DNA of 64,000 bases. It comes from Bosea beijingensis (GTDB taxonomy: Bacteria; Pseudomonadota; Alphaproteobacteria; Rhizobiales; Beijerinckiaceae). The number at the start of each line of letters is the position of its first letter. Within the stretch, counting starts at the first letter, position 1. The notes under the pieces are model-generated. The model was not told the DNA's origin and made no database searches. It saw nothing but the letters and a program-made list of their open reading frames with translations. Both the position numbers and the translations under genes were made by a program. The stretch is taken from NCBI RefSeq assembly GCF_030758975.1, contig NZ_CP132359.1, forward strand, positions 2,889,366-2,953,365. Direction: 5' to 3'. Below, piece by piece: positions 17,419 through 25,651 of the stretch.

Positions 17419-18294
17419 ATGATCACGAAAACCCTGAACCCGCCGGTCGGGCGCAGCGCGCTGCCCTTCATCGACGTCAGCCATCCGGACAAGCCGCTGG
17501 AGGTGAATTTCTACCGCCCGGCGCGGCACCAGCCGAATGATCCAGTGATCGTCGTGCAGCATGGCATGCTGCGCAACGGCGACGACTACCGCGATTTCTG
17601 GATCGATGCGGCCGAGAAGCACAACCTGCTCATCGTCGCACCGACCTTCCCGAACGAGCCTTTCCCGAAGGCCGAGGGCTACAACAATGGCTTTGTCATC
17701 TCCGGTGAGGGCACGATCGCACCGCGCGCCGAGTGGCTCTATGCCGTGCCCGGGCGCGTGCTCGATGCGCTCCGTACCGCCGGCGTGATCGACAAGCCGG
17801 TCATCCGCATCTTCGGCCATTCGGCCGGCGGCCAGTTCGTCCACCGCATGCTGGCGACCGAAGGCGGCGCGCTGTTCGAGGCGGCGATGGCTTCCAATCC
17901 CGGCTGGTACACCCTGCCGACACCGGAGCGGAATTTTCCGGAAGGGCTCGGTGGGCTCGGGCTCGACAAGGCGGCGCTGACGCGCTGGCTCGCCTATCCG
18001 ATGATCCTTTTCGCGGGTGACCGCGATATCGTCACCGATGACCCGAACCTGCCGGCCCAGCCCGAAGCTTTGGCACAAGGGCCACATCGCTATGGCCGCG
18101 CGCATTTCATGCTCGATTTCGGCAAAGCGGAAGCGGCTCGCCTCGGCGCGCCCTGCAACTGGCAACTGCTCACGGTTGCCGGCATCGGCCATGACGGCGC
18201 GGCGATGTCGCGCGCCGCTGCATCCTACTGGTTCGAGGGCCGCCGGATTCCGCCGGCCGAGGAACTCGGCAAGCAGGCCGCCCCGGTTCTCTGA
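17419..18294 (+). CDS. Alpha/beta hydrolase
   Basis: A 291-residue alpha/beta hydrolase with the nucleophile elbow GHSAGG (Ser137) and a likely catalytic histidine in GIGHDGAAM near the C-terminus; an oxyanion-type HG lies in VVQHGMLRNGDDY. There is no signal peptide, so it is cytoplasmic. It starts 54 bases after the importer operon on the same strand and is followed by a strong terminator, so it is probably its last gene and may open or de-esterify the imported compound. Esterase, lipase-like or peptidase activity cannot be separated. Confidence 0.8.
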   Translation: MITKTLNPPVGRSALPFIDVSHPDKPLEVNFYRPARHQPNDPVIVVQHGMLRNGDDYRDFWIDAAEKHNLLIVAPTFPNEPFPKAEGYNNGFVISGEGTIAPRAEWLYAVPGRVLDALRTAGVIDKPVIRIFGHSAGGQFVHRMLATEGGALFEAAMASNPGWYTLPTPERNFPEGLGGLGLDKAALTRWLAYPMILFAGDRDIVTDDPNLPAQPEALAQGPHRYGRAHFMLDFGKAEAARLGAPCNWQLLTVAGIGHDGAAMSRAAASYWFEGRRIPPAEELGKQAAPVL

Positions 18295-18307
18295 CAAGCC
18301 TCGAGCC

Positions 18308-18337
18308 GGCCTCGCCCAACTGGGGCGGGGCCTTTTT
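18308..18337 (+). terminator. Rho-independent terminator closing the Dpp-type operon
   Basis: GGCCTCGCC pairs with GGCGGGGCC (one G-U pair), with a short loop, followed directly by TTTTT at 18333-18337. It is 14 bases after the hydrolase stop codon. Confidence 0.85.
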
Positions 18338-18492
18338 CGACGTCGCTCCGCTCCGGCCGTCTCTGCCGCTGGAATGGGCAACCTTGCCGTAATCTTCGCC
18401 CGCAATCTGCGCATGCCGGCCCGCTCCGATCCACGGAGCCGAATCGGCTGGCAGATGTGTCGGCGGCGAGGAGCCCCCGCAAGGAGCAATCG

Positions 18493-19134
18493 ATGTCTCG
18501 TATCCTTCCTCTGGCCGGCCTCGGCCTGATGGCCCTGTTCGCGCTGCCGGCGCAGGCGGCCGACCGCGCCCGGCCACTGTCCCAGGAATGGCCGGCCTAT
18601 TCGGCGCCGCGCGCCTATAACTGGAACGGCTTCTACGCCGGCGCGCATGCCGGCGGCGGCTTCGACCGCTTCAACGGCGTCAGCAAGAAGAGCCGCAACG
18701 AAATGCTGCTCGGCGGGCAGGTCGGCTACAACGTCCAGATGGGCACGATGCTGTTCGGTGTCGAAAGCGACCTCTCGATGAACGGCTTCGGCAAGGGCTC
18801 GAAGCGTGGCGGCGGCACCAGCGCCGACATGCGCTATGTCGGGACGCTGAAGGCCCGCGCCGGCGTCACCTTCGACCGCCTGCTGGTCTACGGCACCGGC
18901 GGTCTTGCCTATGGCAGTGTCAAGGCCAGCGACGGCCTCGTCTCCAAGACGCGCGGCAAGACCGGCTATGTCGTCGGCGCCGGCGCCGAATACGGCATCA
19001 CCGACAATCTCTCCGCCAAGGTCGAGTACAACTATGTCTCACTCGGCAAGGACAACTTCCAGCTCGGCAACAGCCGCACGCGGGTCGGCGTCACCGAGCA
19101 TCTGGTCAAGGCCGGCCTGAACTACCGGTTCTGA
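18493..19134 (+). CDS. Outer-membrane beta-barrel protein (Omp25/Omp31-like)
   Basis: A 213-residue precursor with a signal peptide ending at AQAADR (about residue 23). The mature protein starts with the Rhizobiales barrel signature YNWNGFYAGAHAGGG, alternates hydrophobic residues across about eight strands, and ends VKAGLNYRF with the C-terminal Phe typical of outer-membrane insertion. The start at 18493 follows AAGGAG. It probably adds to envelope stability, as Omp25/31 do in Brucella; no transport role is visible. Confidence 0.9.
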   Translation: MSRILPLAGLGLMALFALPAQAADRARPLSQEWPAYSAPRAYNWNGFYAGAHAGGGFDRFNGVSKKSRNEMLLGGQVGYNVQMGTMLFGVESDLSMNGFGKGSKRGGGTSADMRYVGTLKARAGVTFDRLLVYGTGGLAYGSVKASDGLVSKTRGKTGYVVGAGAEYGITDNLSAKVEYNYVSLGKDNFQLGNSRTRVGVTEHLVKAGLNYRF

Positions 19135-19145
19135 TCGTGAAGTTT

Positions 19146-19169
19146 CGGGCCGGCCCGTCAGCCGGCCCG
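19146..19169 (+). terminator. GC-rich stem-loop after the barrel protein
   Basis: Nine-bp stem CGGGCCGGC with GCCGGCCCG and a six-base loop, 11 bases after the stop codon. There is no T-run, so it is a weak terminator or 3'-end stabiliser. Confidence 0.5.
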
Positions 19170-19300
19170 GTTCGGGTTGCGGTCTCGCGCGCGCGTCGCT
19201 GTCGCGCCGGCCGCAACCGGTCATGGGTGGAGCGTCATGTCTGGATTTGTCGCCCCTTCTCCGACATGACGTTCCATCCATGCATCACTACGGACGTGAC

Positions 19301-19984
19301 ATGCGCGCTTTGATTGTCGAGGACGAGCCGGAGCTCATGTCCTATCTCTCGCTCCTGCTCGGCAATGCGGGGATGGTCGTGGACCGCACGGATAGCGTGG
19401 AGACCGCGCTCGCCGCCCTGCGGACGGCGCCGTTCGACATCGCCGTGGTCGACCGGCGCCTGCCTGATGGCGATGGTCTGTCGATCGTGAAAGCCATGGC
19501 CACGGCCGAGAATCGCCCGGCGTTCCTGATGCTGACGGCGCGCGACGCCAAGCCCGACGTGATCGAGGGCCTGAACGGCGGTGCCGACGATTATCTGGTC
19601 AAGCCGTTCGAGCCGGGCGAGTTGATCGCGCGGGTGCGCGTTCTGGCGCGGCGCCGCCATCCGAAGCGCTCCCTCGTTCTCAGCGCCGGCAATCTTTCGC
19701 TCGACCTCGAAGGCCGCAATGCCTCGGTCGGGGCGGAGATGCTCGATCTGCGCCGGCGCGAGGGGCTGATCCTGGAAGCGCTGGTGCAGCGGACCGGCCG
19801 TGTCGTCACCCGCGACGTGCTGATCGAGGCGGTCTACGGCTTCGACGACCTGATCGAGTCGAACACGCTGGAAGCGCAGATCTCGCGGCTCCGGCGCAAG
19901 CTCCGCGATGCCGGCGCCGATGTGGAGATCACCTCGCTGCGCGGCATCGGCTACATCCTGAAGAAGGCGGAGCCGGCGCTGTAG
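19301..19984 (+). CDS. OmpR/PhoB-family response regulator
   Basis: A 227-residue two-domain regulator. The receiver domain (residues 1-115) has acidic pocket EDE (7-9), phosphoacceptor Asp51 (AVVDRRLPDG) and the conserved Lys in DDYLVKPF. The C-terminal winged helix (about 130-225) contains the EAQISRLRRKL recognition helix. The start is the ATG at 19301; an ATG at 19280 is also possible. It is convergent with the histidine kinase at 20166-21494, from which only a palindromic repeat separates it. The two probably form a pair despite their opposite orientation. Confidence 0.92.
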   Translation: MRALIVEDEPELMSYLSLLLGNAGMVVDRTDSVETALAALRTAPFDIAVVDRRLPDGDGLSIVKAMATAENRPAFLMLTARDAKPDVIEGLNGGADDYLVKPFEPGELIARVRVLARRRHPKRSLVLSAGNLSLDLEGRNASVGAEMLDLRRREGLILEALVQRTGRVVTRDVLIEAVYGFDDLIESNTLEAQISRLRRKLRDAGADVEITSLRGIGYILKKAEPAL

Positions 19985-20002
19985 CGCTGGGTTTGCCCAC
20001 CC

Positions 20003-20135
20003 TTGTCATTCCGGGGCTTCGCGTAGCGAAGAACCCGGAACCCACGACTGGGTTGGTGGCTCGCAACCGAACTCTTGGCTTCTCACCTGGTCGTGGGTTC
20101 CGGGTTCGCGCCCGCGGCGCGCCCCGGAATGACAA
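20003..20135. repeat. Dispersed 133-bp palindromic element, copy 2
   Basis: Perfect 15-bp terminal inverted repeats (TTGTCATTCCGGGGC and GCCCCGGAATGACAA) and the same internal pair (GGAACCCACGACTGGG and GTCGTGGGTTCC) as the element at 4276-4410. It sits between the 3' ends of a convergent gene pair, where its hairpins could act as a two-way terminator. Confidence 0.88.
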
Positions 20136-20165
20136 GCGTGGTTCGAAGCGACCTGCTTATGCCAG

Positions 20166-21494
20166 CTACACCGTCCGAAAGGTCAGGCGGATCGTCGTGC
20201 CGCCGCCTTCGGTATCGCTGAGATCGAGCGCGCCGCCATGCGCGGCCATGATGTCGCGCACGATCGTCAGGCCGAGCCCGGCCCCGGTCGAGTGCGGCGA
20301 CATCCGGTTGAACGGCTCGGTCACCTGCGCGCGCTTCGCGGCGGCGATCCCGATGCCGTCGTCGCTCACCTCCAGCACGCTCCCATCGATGACCTTGACC
20401 AGGATGGAGGAGCGCGCCTGCGCGTGGCGCAGCGCATTGTCGATGAGGTTGGCGAGCGCGGCGCGGGCCGTGGCTTCGTTGGCCGCGATCAGGACGTCCT
20501 GCGAGCCTTCTTCCTCCAGCGCGATGTCGATGCCGTTGCTGAGCACCAGCGGGGCGAGATCGGCGAGTACGTCGCGGGCCAGGGCGTTGAGGCGCAGCGG
20601 CTCGAAAGGCAGCTCGGTATTGTGCAGGCGGGCGAGCTGCAGCATCGAGGAAACGATGGTGGTGAGGCGGGTGACATCGATCGTCAGCGCAAGGCGCGCC
20701 GCCTCGTCGGGCAGCGAATCCACCTTTGTGCGCATGACCGCGAGCGGCGTGCGCAATTCATGCGCGACATTGTTCATGAAGCGCCGCTGCACCTCCATGT
20801 TGCCCGCGATCTGGTCGAGCGCCGAGTTCAGGGCCGTGGTCAGCGGCATCAATTCGACGGGCGTCTCCTCCGTCGGCAGCAGGCCGCGCGGCGCGCGGGG
20901 ATCGATCCGGGCGGCGGCTTCGGCCGCGCTGCGCAGGCGGCTTGAGATATAGGAGACCGACATGGCGATGGCGGCTGCGATCATGATCCCGAACACGACC
21001 GAGATCGCCGCCGCGGAACCTGCGATGGCGCGCAGGAAATAGCCGAGGATCACGCCCCAGCCCGGCCGCCCGCCGCCGGTGGCGACGAGGATGCGGCTGC
21101 CATCCTGCTCGGCAACCTCGACCGAGAGCGCATTATCGCCGCCGACCCGCATCTGCGCGGCGATGGTCGGGCCGTCCAGCCGGATGTCGATCGGCAGGCC
21201 CGGCCGCAACTCTGGCGCATACTCGACGACCGAACGTCCATCCGAGACCAGATACCAGAGCAGCGGGCTGGCCTGCTCGATCTTGGCGAGGCCAGGCGAT
21301 TTCTGGACCTGCAATGCGGCGGTGCCGGCGGGGCGCACGCTTTGCCGAATGATCTGGGAGGTGACATCGTTGCGCAGGACGCCCGGGTCCTCGGTGATGA
21401 AGGTGAAGGCGAGCACGGCCGCGATGAAGGCGACGAACAGGACGGTGCCGAGCAGCGTCAGCCGGATGGTCAGGGCACGCGAGAGCGAGGTCAT
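20166..21494 (-). CDS. Sensor histidine kinase
   Basis: A 442-residue membrane kinase. TM1 lies at about residues 11-33, a periplasmic sensor region at about 35-147 and TM2 at about 150-178. A HAMP-like linker leads to the HisKA domain, with phosphoacceptor His245 in NNVAHELRTPLAV, and then to an HATPase_c domain with a DDGIGIA-type G1 box and GAGLGLTIVRDIM. The start is the ATG at 21494. The likely partner is the convergent response regulator at 19301-19984. The signal cannot be told from the sequence. Confidence 0.92.
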   Translation of the reverse strand: MTSLSRALTIRLTLLGTVLFVAFIAAVLAFTFITEDPGVLRNDVTSQIIRQSVRPAGTAALQVQKSPGLAKIEQASPLLWYLVSDGRSVVEYAPELRPGLPIDIRLDGPTIAAQMRVGGDNALSVEVAEQDGSRILVATGGGRPGWGVILGYFLRAIAGSAAAISVVFGIMIAAAIAMSVSYISSRLRSAAEAAARIDPRAPRGLLPTEETPVELMPLTTALNSALDQIAGNMEVQRRFMNNVAHELRTPLAVMRTKVDSLPDEAARLALTIDVTRLTTIVSSMLQLARLHNTELPFEPLRLNALARDVLADLAPLVLSNGIDIALEEEGSQDVLIAANEATARAALANLIDNALRHAQARSSILVKVIDGSVLEVSDDGIGIAAAKRAQVTEPFNRMSPHSTGAGLGLTIVRDIMAAHGGALDLSDTEGGGTTIRLTFRTV

Positions 21495-21542
21495 CGCCGG
21501 GCATCCGTCCGCGGCCATGAGCGTTTCGACGCAGGGGATATC

Positions 21543-21553
21543 GAAACGGTTTC
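21543..21553. promoter_or_regulatory. Palindrome GAAACGGTTTC in divergent promoter region
   Basis: An 11-bp odd-centred palindrome between the histidine kinase and the DUF1134 gene. It has the form of a LacI-like or response-regulator half-site pair. No LacI gene is nearby, so its user is unknown. Confidence 0.35.
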
Positions 21554-21680
21554 AACGTTGCGGGTCGTCACGGAGCCTCTGTGCGGGTATGGCTTCTCGG
21601 GCCGGGGGCGTCGCCCTGCCGGGCTCCGCATGGACCGTATCACCCTTGTCGTTCAATCCCCTCATGGATCGCCTGGCCTG

Positions 21681-22361
21681 ATGCAAGCGCTGCGCGCCAT
21701 GGCGGGAGGGTTGCGGCTGCGCGATCTGGCGGTGGCGGTCCTGCTCGCGATTGGACAGGCGCAAGAGCCGGCTGCCGCGCAGGGCGTTCCGTCGCGAGAC
21801 GATATCCGGCCCGGCCAGTTGCCGACCGCTTCGCGCCATGACATCGCCCGGCTGGTCGATGGCGTGTTCAATGCCGCTTCCAAAACGGTCAGCGTGCCGA
21901 TCGAGCGCTCGCTCGCGCTCTTCGGCGAGCCGAACGCCTATATCGTCGGCGGCGAGCTCAGCGGCTCCTTCGTGGTCGGCGGGCGGCATGGCAGCGGCGA
22001 ATTGCGGTTCTCGGACGGGGTGCCGATGCCGGTGATCTGGACGGCGCTCTCGGTCGGCATCGGGCTCGGCGCCGATTACGGGCGGGTGATCATGCTGGTC
22101 TACGGGCTCGACCGGCAGGAGGATGTTTTCGGCACCTATGCCAGCCTCGGCGGCAGCGCCCATTTCCTCGCCGGAGCGAATGCGACGATCCTCGCCTCCA
22201 GCCGGGCCCGGATCGTGCTGATCTCGTCCGGCCTGGGCCTCAGGCTCTCGGGAGACCTTAGCCGGATTCGGATCGAGCCCGGCGGCGAGCCGGAGACGCT
22301 GCGCCCGCCCGCCGATATCTGCGGCGCGCCCGGCGGCTGCGCCCCGCCCGGCCGGCGCTGA
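21681..22361 (+). CDS. DUF1134 (EipA-type) envelope protein
   Basis: A 226-residue secreted protein. After a signal region (MQALRAMAGG to about AAAQG, residue 35) the domain shows the DUF1134 pattern AYIVGGELSGSFVVGGRHG, then a W-containing segment, GADYGRVIMLVYGL and a C-terminal RIVLISSGLGLRLS. The family includes EipA of Brucella abortus, a periplasmic barrel-fold protein needed for envelope integrity. The start is uncertain: an in-frame ATG at 21630 would add 17 residues. The proline-rich cysteine-containing tail (ICGAPGGC) is unusual. It is divergent from the kinase gene, which might control it. Confidence 0.8.
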   Translation: MQALRAMAGGLRLRDLAVAVLLAIGQAQEPAAAQGVPSRDDIRPGQLPTASRHDIARLVDGVFNAASKTVSVPIERSLALFGEPNAYIVGGELSGSFVVGGRHGSGELRFSDGVPMPVIWTALSVGIGLGADYGRVIMLVYGLDRQEDVFGTYASLGGSAHFLAGANATILASSRARIVLISSGLGLRLSGDLSRIRIEPGGEPETLRPPADICGAPGGCAPPGRR

Positions 22362-22374
22362 AGGAAGGCTCAGG

Positions 22375-23058
22375 CTAGCGCTCCCGGCCGATATTGCGCT
22401 GCGCAGTGACATGGAGCTCGTCGAGGCGGGCCGAGATGTCCAGTGCGATCAGGCCGATCTCGCGGTCGTCGGCGGCCTTGCGCACATAGAGAGGCTCGGA
22501 CCAGAGGACACAGCCGCGCCCGAAGGGCAGGGCGATGCTGGCATGGTCCCAGTTGTCGAGATCGACCCGCGCGCTGGTGACGGCAGCGAAGAGATAGATC
22601 GGGCGGCCGGTTGCGCGGGCAAGCTGCACAGCCCCTTTGCCGGCGATGCGCGACAGCTTGGGGACATCGGCCGTGAGCATCAGGCTCGTGCCCTGACGCA
22701 GGGCGTCGCGCATCTCGAAGAAGGCCGGGACGGAGCGCTTCGCCGCGATCTTGGCCGGGGTCTGCGTGCCCGATCCACGGATGCTGCGGAAGCCGGCGCG
22801 TTCGACGACCGAGCTTACGACCGATCCGTCGAAATGCAGCGAGGTCAGGACCGCAACGCGCGAGGCGCCCTCCAGCGCTGCGAGGCTCAGCATCTGCTGG
22901 CCGTGCCAGGTCAGGGCGATGAAGGGTTCGCAGTTGCGCTCCCAGGGCCGGGCGCCGGGGATGACCGGCTTGAAGCGCGTCGTCCGCCGGACCAGGTCGA
23001 GATAGGCATGCAGGGCGCGGCCGGCGAGCGCTGCCGACCGGTCTGGGCTGAAGAGCAT
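22375..23058 (-). CDS. DUF374-type lysophospholipid acyltransferase-like protein
   Basis: A 227-residue protein with the DUF374 layout: ALTWHGQQML, then SLHFDGSVVSSVVERAGF, a GSGTQTPAK segment in place of the usual RGSS-RGG, and QLARATGRPIYLFAA. Such proteins resemble the LPLAT fold and are tied to lipid A or membrane-lipid acylation in alphaproteobacteria. The usual TPDGPRGPR block is replaced by a diverged segment LTADVPKLSRIAGKG, so activity should not be assumed. Start 23058 has GGAGATC upstream. It lies convergent to the DUF1134 gene. Confidence 0.75.
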   Translation of the reverse strand: MLFSPDRSAALAGRALHAYLDLVRRTTRFKPVIPGARPWERNCEPFIALTWHGQQMLSLAALEGASRVAVLTSLHFDGSVVSSVVERAGFRSIRGSGTQTPAKIAAKRSVPAFFEMRDALRQGTSLMLTADVPKLSRIAGKGAVQLARATGRPIYLFAAVTSARVDLDNWDHASIALPFGRGCVLWSEPLYVRKAADDREIGLIALDISARLDELHVTAQRNIGRER

Positions 23059-23166
23059 CGTCCGATCTCCGCGATGAGAATCATCGGGAGTGGTCGGCGC
23101 GGCGGTTTGCTGGAACATTGCGCGGGCGCGACAGCGCCCACGAAGTGGCCCGGAAAGCCGCCCTTG

Positions 23167-24291
23167 TCAGTGCCGGCCGTGGCTGTGGTCGGTCTTCAGG
23201 CGCCTTTCGATGAAGCGGCTATAGGAGCCCATGCCGTAGCTGAACACGGCATAGACCAGCGCCGCGAAGATATAACCCTCCAGCACGGCGATGCCCTGCC
23301 AGACCGGATCGCGCATCGCCGAGCGCACCGTGTCGAGGAAGTCGAGCAGGCCGATGATGGTGACCAGCGTCGTGTCCTGGAAGAAGCCGATGAAGATGTT
23401 GACCAGCGGCGGGATCACGATCTTCAGCGCCTGCGGCAGCACGATCTTGCGCATCGACAGCCAGTAGCCGAGGCCGAGCGATGCCGCCGCCTCATGCTGG
23501 CCCTTCGGCACCGCCTGCAGGCCGCCGCGGACGGTCTCGGCGATATAGGCGCCGGCGAAGATGATGATCGCGACTTGCGCCCGCAACAATTTGTCGATGG
23601 TCACGCCATCCGGCATGAACAGCGGCAGCATGACCGAGGCCATGAACAGGATCGAGACCAGCGGCACGCCGCGCACCATCTCGATGAAGACGACGGCGAT
23701 GACCTGGATCGCCGGCAGCTTCGAGGAGCGCGCCAGCGCCAGCAGCACGCCGAGGACGAAGCCGAAGGCGAGCCCGACCGAGGAGAGCATGAAGGAGAGC
23801 GGCAGGCCGCCCCAGTTCGTGGTGCTGACCACGCTGAGACCGAAGACCCCGCCATACATCAGCACGCCGCAGATGACGACGACGGCGAGCCAGAGCCAGA
23901 GCAGCCGGCGAGACCAGAAGCGCGGAATCATCGAATAGATCATCGCGCCGAGGAAAAGCAGCACCGCCAGAGCCGGCCGCCAGTGCTCGTCATAGGGGAA
24001 GAAGCCGAAGATCATGAAGCGCAGCTTCGCCGCCAGGAACGGCCAGCAGGCGCCGGCGCCGGCGGCGGCCTTGCAGGTCTGCGGTCCGCCCTCGACGATG
24101 GCGCGGGTGACGAGCCAGCCCCAGGCACCGGTGACGAGGCGGTAGATCAGCCAGAGGCAGGCGAAGGTGACGACGGCGTTGAAGGGCGTACCGATATAGG
24201 GCTTGAGCAGTGCATACCAACTGCTCGCGGGCCGTTTCGGCCGCTCGTCGGCGACGGATGCCAGGGTGCTGAGCTGGGCGGTGTCGGTCAT
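23167..24291 (-). CDS. aapM: General L-amino acid ABC transporter permease AapM
   Basis: A 374-residue permease of the AapM/BztC type: an N-terminal helix, a long hydrophilic/periplasmic insertion with several helices (about residues 60-175), then the HisM-like core with the EAA loop QHEAAASLGLGYWLSMRKI. AapM works with AapQ as the membrane channel for broad uptake of L-amino acids. It starts one base after the aapQ stop codon. In the known aapJQMP operon the ATPase gene aapP follows, but here the next gene on this strand is the DUF374 protein and no aapP is present. Confidence 0.93.
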   Translation of the reverse strand: MTDTAQLSTLASVADERPKRPASSWYALLKPYIGTPFNAVVTFACLWLIYRLVTGAWGWLVTRAIVEGGPQTCKAAAGAGACWPFLAAKLRFMIFGFFPYDEHWRPALAVLLFLGAMIYSMIPRFWSRRLLWLWLAVVVICGVLMYGGVFGLSVVSTTNWGGLPLSFMLSSVGLAFGFVLGVLLALARSSKLPAIQVIAVVFIEMVRGVPLVSILFMASVMLPLFMPDGVTIDKLLRAQVAIIIFAGAYIAETVRGGLQAVPKGQHEAAASLGLGYWLSMRKIVLPQALKIVIPPLVNIFIGFFQDTTLVTIIGLLDFLDTVRSAMRDPVWQGIAVLEGYIFAALVYAVFSYGMGSYSRFIERRLKTDHSHGRH

Positions 24292-24292
24292 C

Positions 24293-25465
24293 TCAACGCT
24301 CCACCAGCGCGACGCGGGCGTTGTACCAGTTCATCAGCATGGAGATCGTGATCGACATGCCGAGATAGACCAGCATGAAGATGGCGATGCCCTCGATCGC
24401 CTGCCCGGTCTGGTTCATCGTCGTGTTCGAGACCATGACGAGGTCGGGATAGCCGATGGCGATGGCGAGCGACGAGTTCTTGAAGGTCGAGAGATAGGAG
24501 CTGGTCAACGGCGGGATGATCACGCGCAAAGCCTGCGGCAGCACGACGAGCCGCATGGTCTGGCGGTCGTGCAGCCCGACCGCGCGCGCCGCCTCCCATT
24601 GGCCGCGTCCGACCGAGAGGATGCCGGCGCGCACGATCTCGGCGATGCCGGCGGAAGCCGAAAGGCCGAGCCCGACCAGAAGCGCCGTGAATTCCGGCGT
24701 GACCTGCAGGCCTCCGGTGATGCGGAAGCGACCTTTCTCCGGCCAGTTCACCGCCATCTCGGGCTGAAAGATCAGCATGGCGAGGAGGACCGGGACGACG
24801 AGCGCGGCAAGGACATAGGGCCAGGCCATGCGGCTCTGGCCGGTGGCGACGCGCTTGCGGCGGAAGGACGAGGCGACGAGGCAGGCCAGCACGATGCCGA
24901 GCACGACGCCGGCCAGCACGCCGGTATGGGCTGATGACCAGCGCAGCGAGGGCACGATCAGGCCGCCATTGCTGAGGAAGACATCGGGCAGGATCTGCCA
25001 GGCCTCGCGCACCGGCGGGAAGACCGCGACGATCAGCGCGTACCAGAGGAAGAGATAGAGCAGCAGCGGCACGTTGCGCAGCGCCTCGACATAGACCAGC
25101 GCGAGCGTCGAGAGCAGCGGATTGCGCGACAGCCGGGCGATGCCGACGGCGAGGCCGAGCACGCTCGAGAGGATGACGGCGAAGACCGAGACCCAGATCG
25201 TGTTGAGCAGACCGACCAGGATCGCGCGGCCATAGGTGTTGCCGGAATCGTAGGAGATGAAGGACTGGCTGATGACGAAGCCGGCGGGCCGGGAGAGATA
25301 ATCGAAGCCGGTCGCGATGTTCTGCGCCGCCAGCTTCCGCGAGACGGTGCCGAAGAGATAGAGGCCGATGCCGACGACGAGCGCGACCGCGACGACCTGA
25401 TAGAGCACGGCGCGGACGCGCACGTCGTAGAGCAGCCGCACCGGGCTGGAATCGGAGGTGGCCAT
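24293..25465 (-). CDS. aapQ: General L-amino acid ABC transporter permease AapQ
   Basis: A 390-residue permease of the AapQ/BztB type. It has an N-terminal helix (about 28-48), the hallmark FDYLSRPAGF segment near residue 63, a periplasmic loop of about 50 residues, and the core EAA loop QWEAARAVGLHDRQTMRLV. Length matches the family (about 400). It is followed immediately by aapM and is 187 bases downstream of aapJ. Confidence 0.94.
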   Translation of the reverse strand: MATSDSSPVRLLYDVRVRAVLYQVVAVALVVGIGLYLFGTVSRKLAAQNIATGFDYLSRPAGFVISQSFISYDSGNTYGRAILVGLLNTIWVSVFAVILSSVLGLAVGIARLSRNPLLSTLALVYVEALRNVPLLLYLFLWYALIVAVFPPVREAWQILPDVFLSNGGLIVPSLRWSSAHTGVLAGVVLGIVLACLVASSFRRKRVATGQSRMAWPYVLAALVVPVLLAMLIFQPEMAVNWPEKGRFRITGGLQVTPEFTALLVGLGLSASAGIAEIVRAGILSVGRGQWEAARAVGLHDRQTMRLVVLPQALRVIIPPLTSSYLSTFKNSSLAIAIGYPDLVMVSNTTMNQTGQAIEGIAIFMLVYLGMSITISMLMNWYNARVALVER

Positions 25466-25651
25466 CGGGCTGTTCCGGGCTGGGGACGCACCGGCCGCAC
25501 AGGGGCGGCCGATGGTCTCAGGTCAATCGAGGGAACGCATGGCAGATCGCCCTCACGTCCCGCCGGACGCGGCAACAGCGATCCATGTGGTTATTGTCGC
25601 ATCGGAGCGGGAAAGCGGAGGCCGCCTTCCCGCCCGAGGCGAAGGCCGGGA

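Noticed and set aside
22411..24351. Long plus-strand frame (about 645 codons) opposite DUF374 and aapM
   Set aside because: Low-complexity Asp/Glu/Arg/His composition, no start context, and complete overlap with convincing minus-strand genes.
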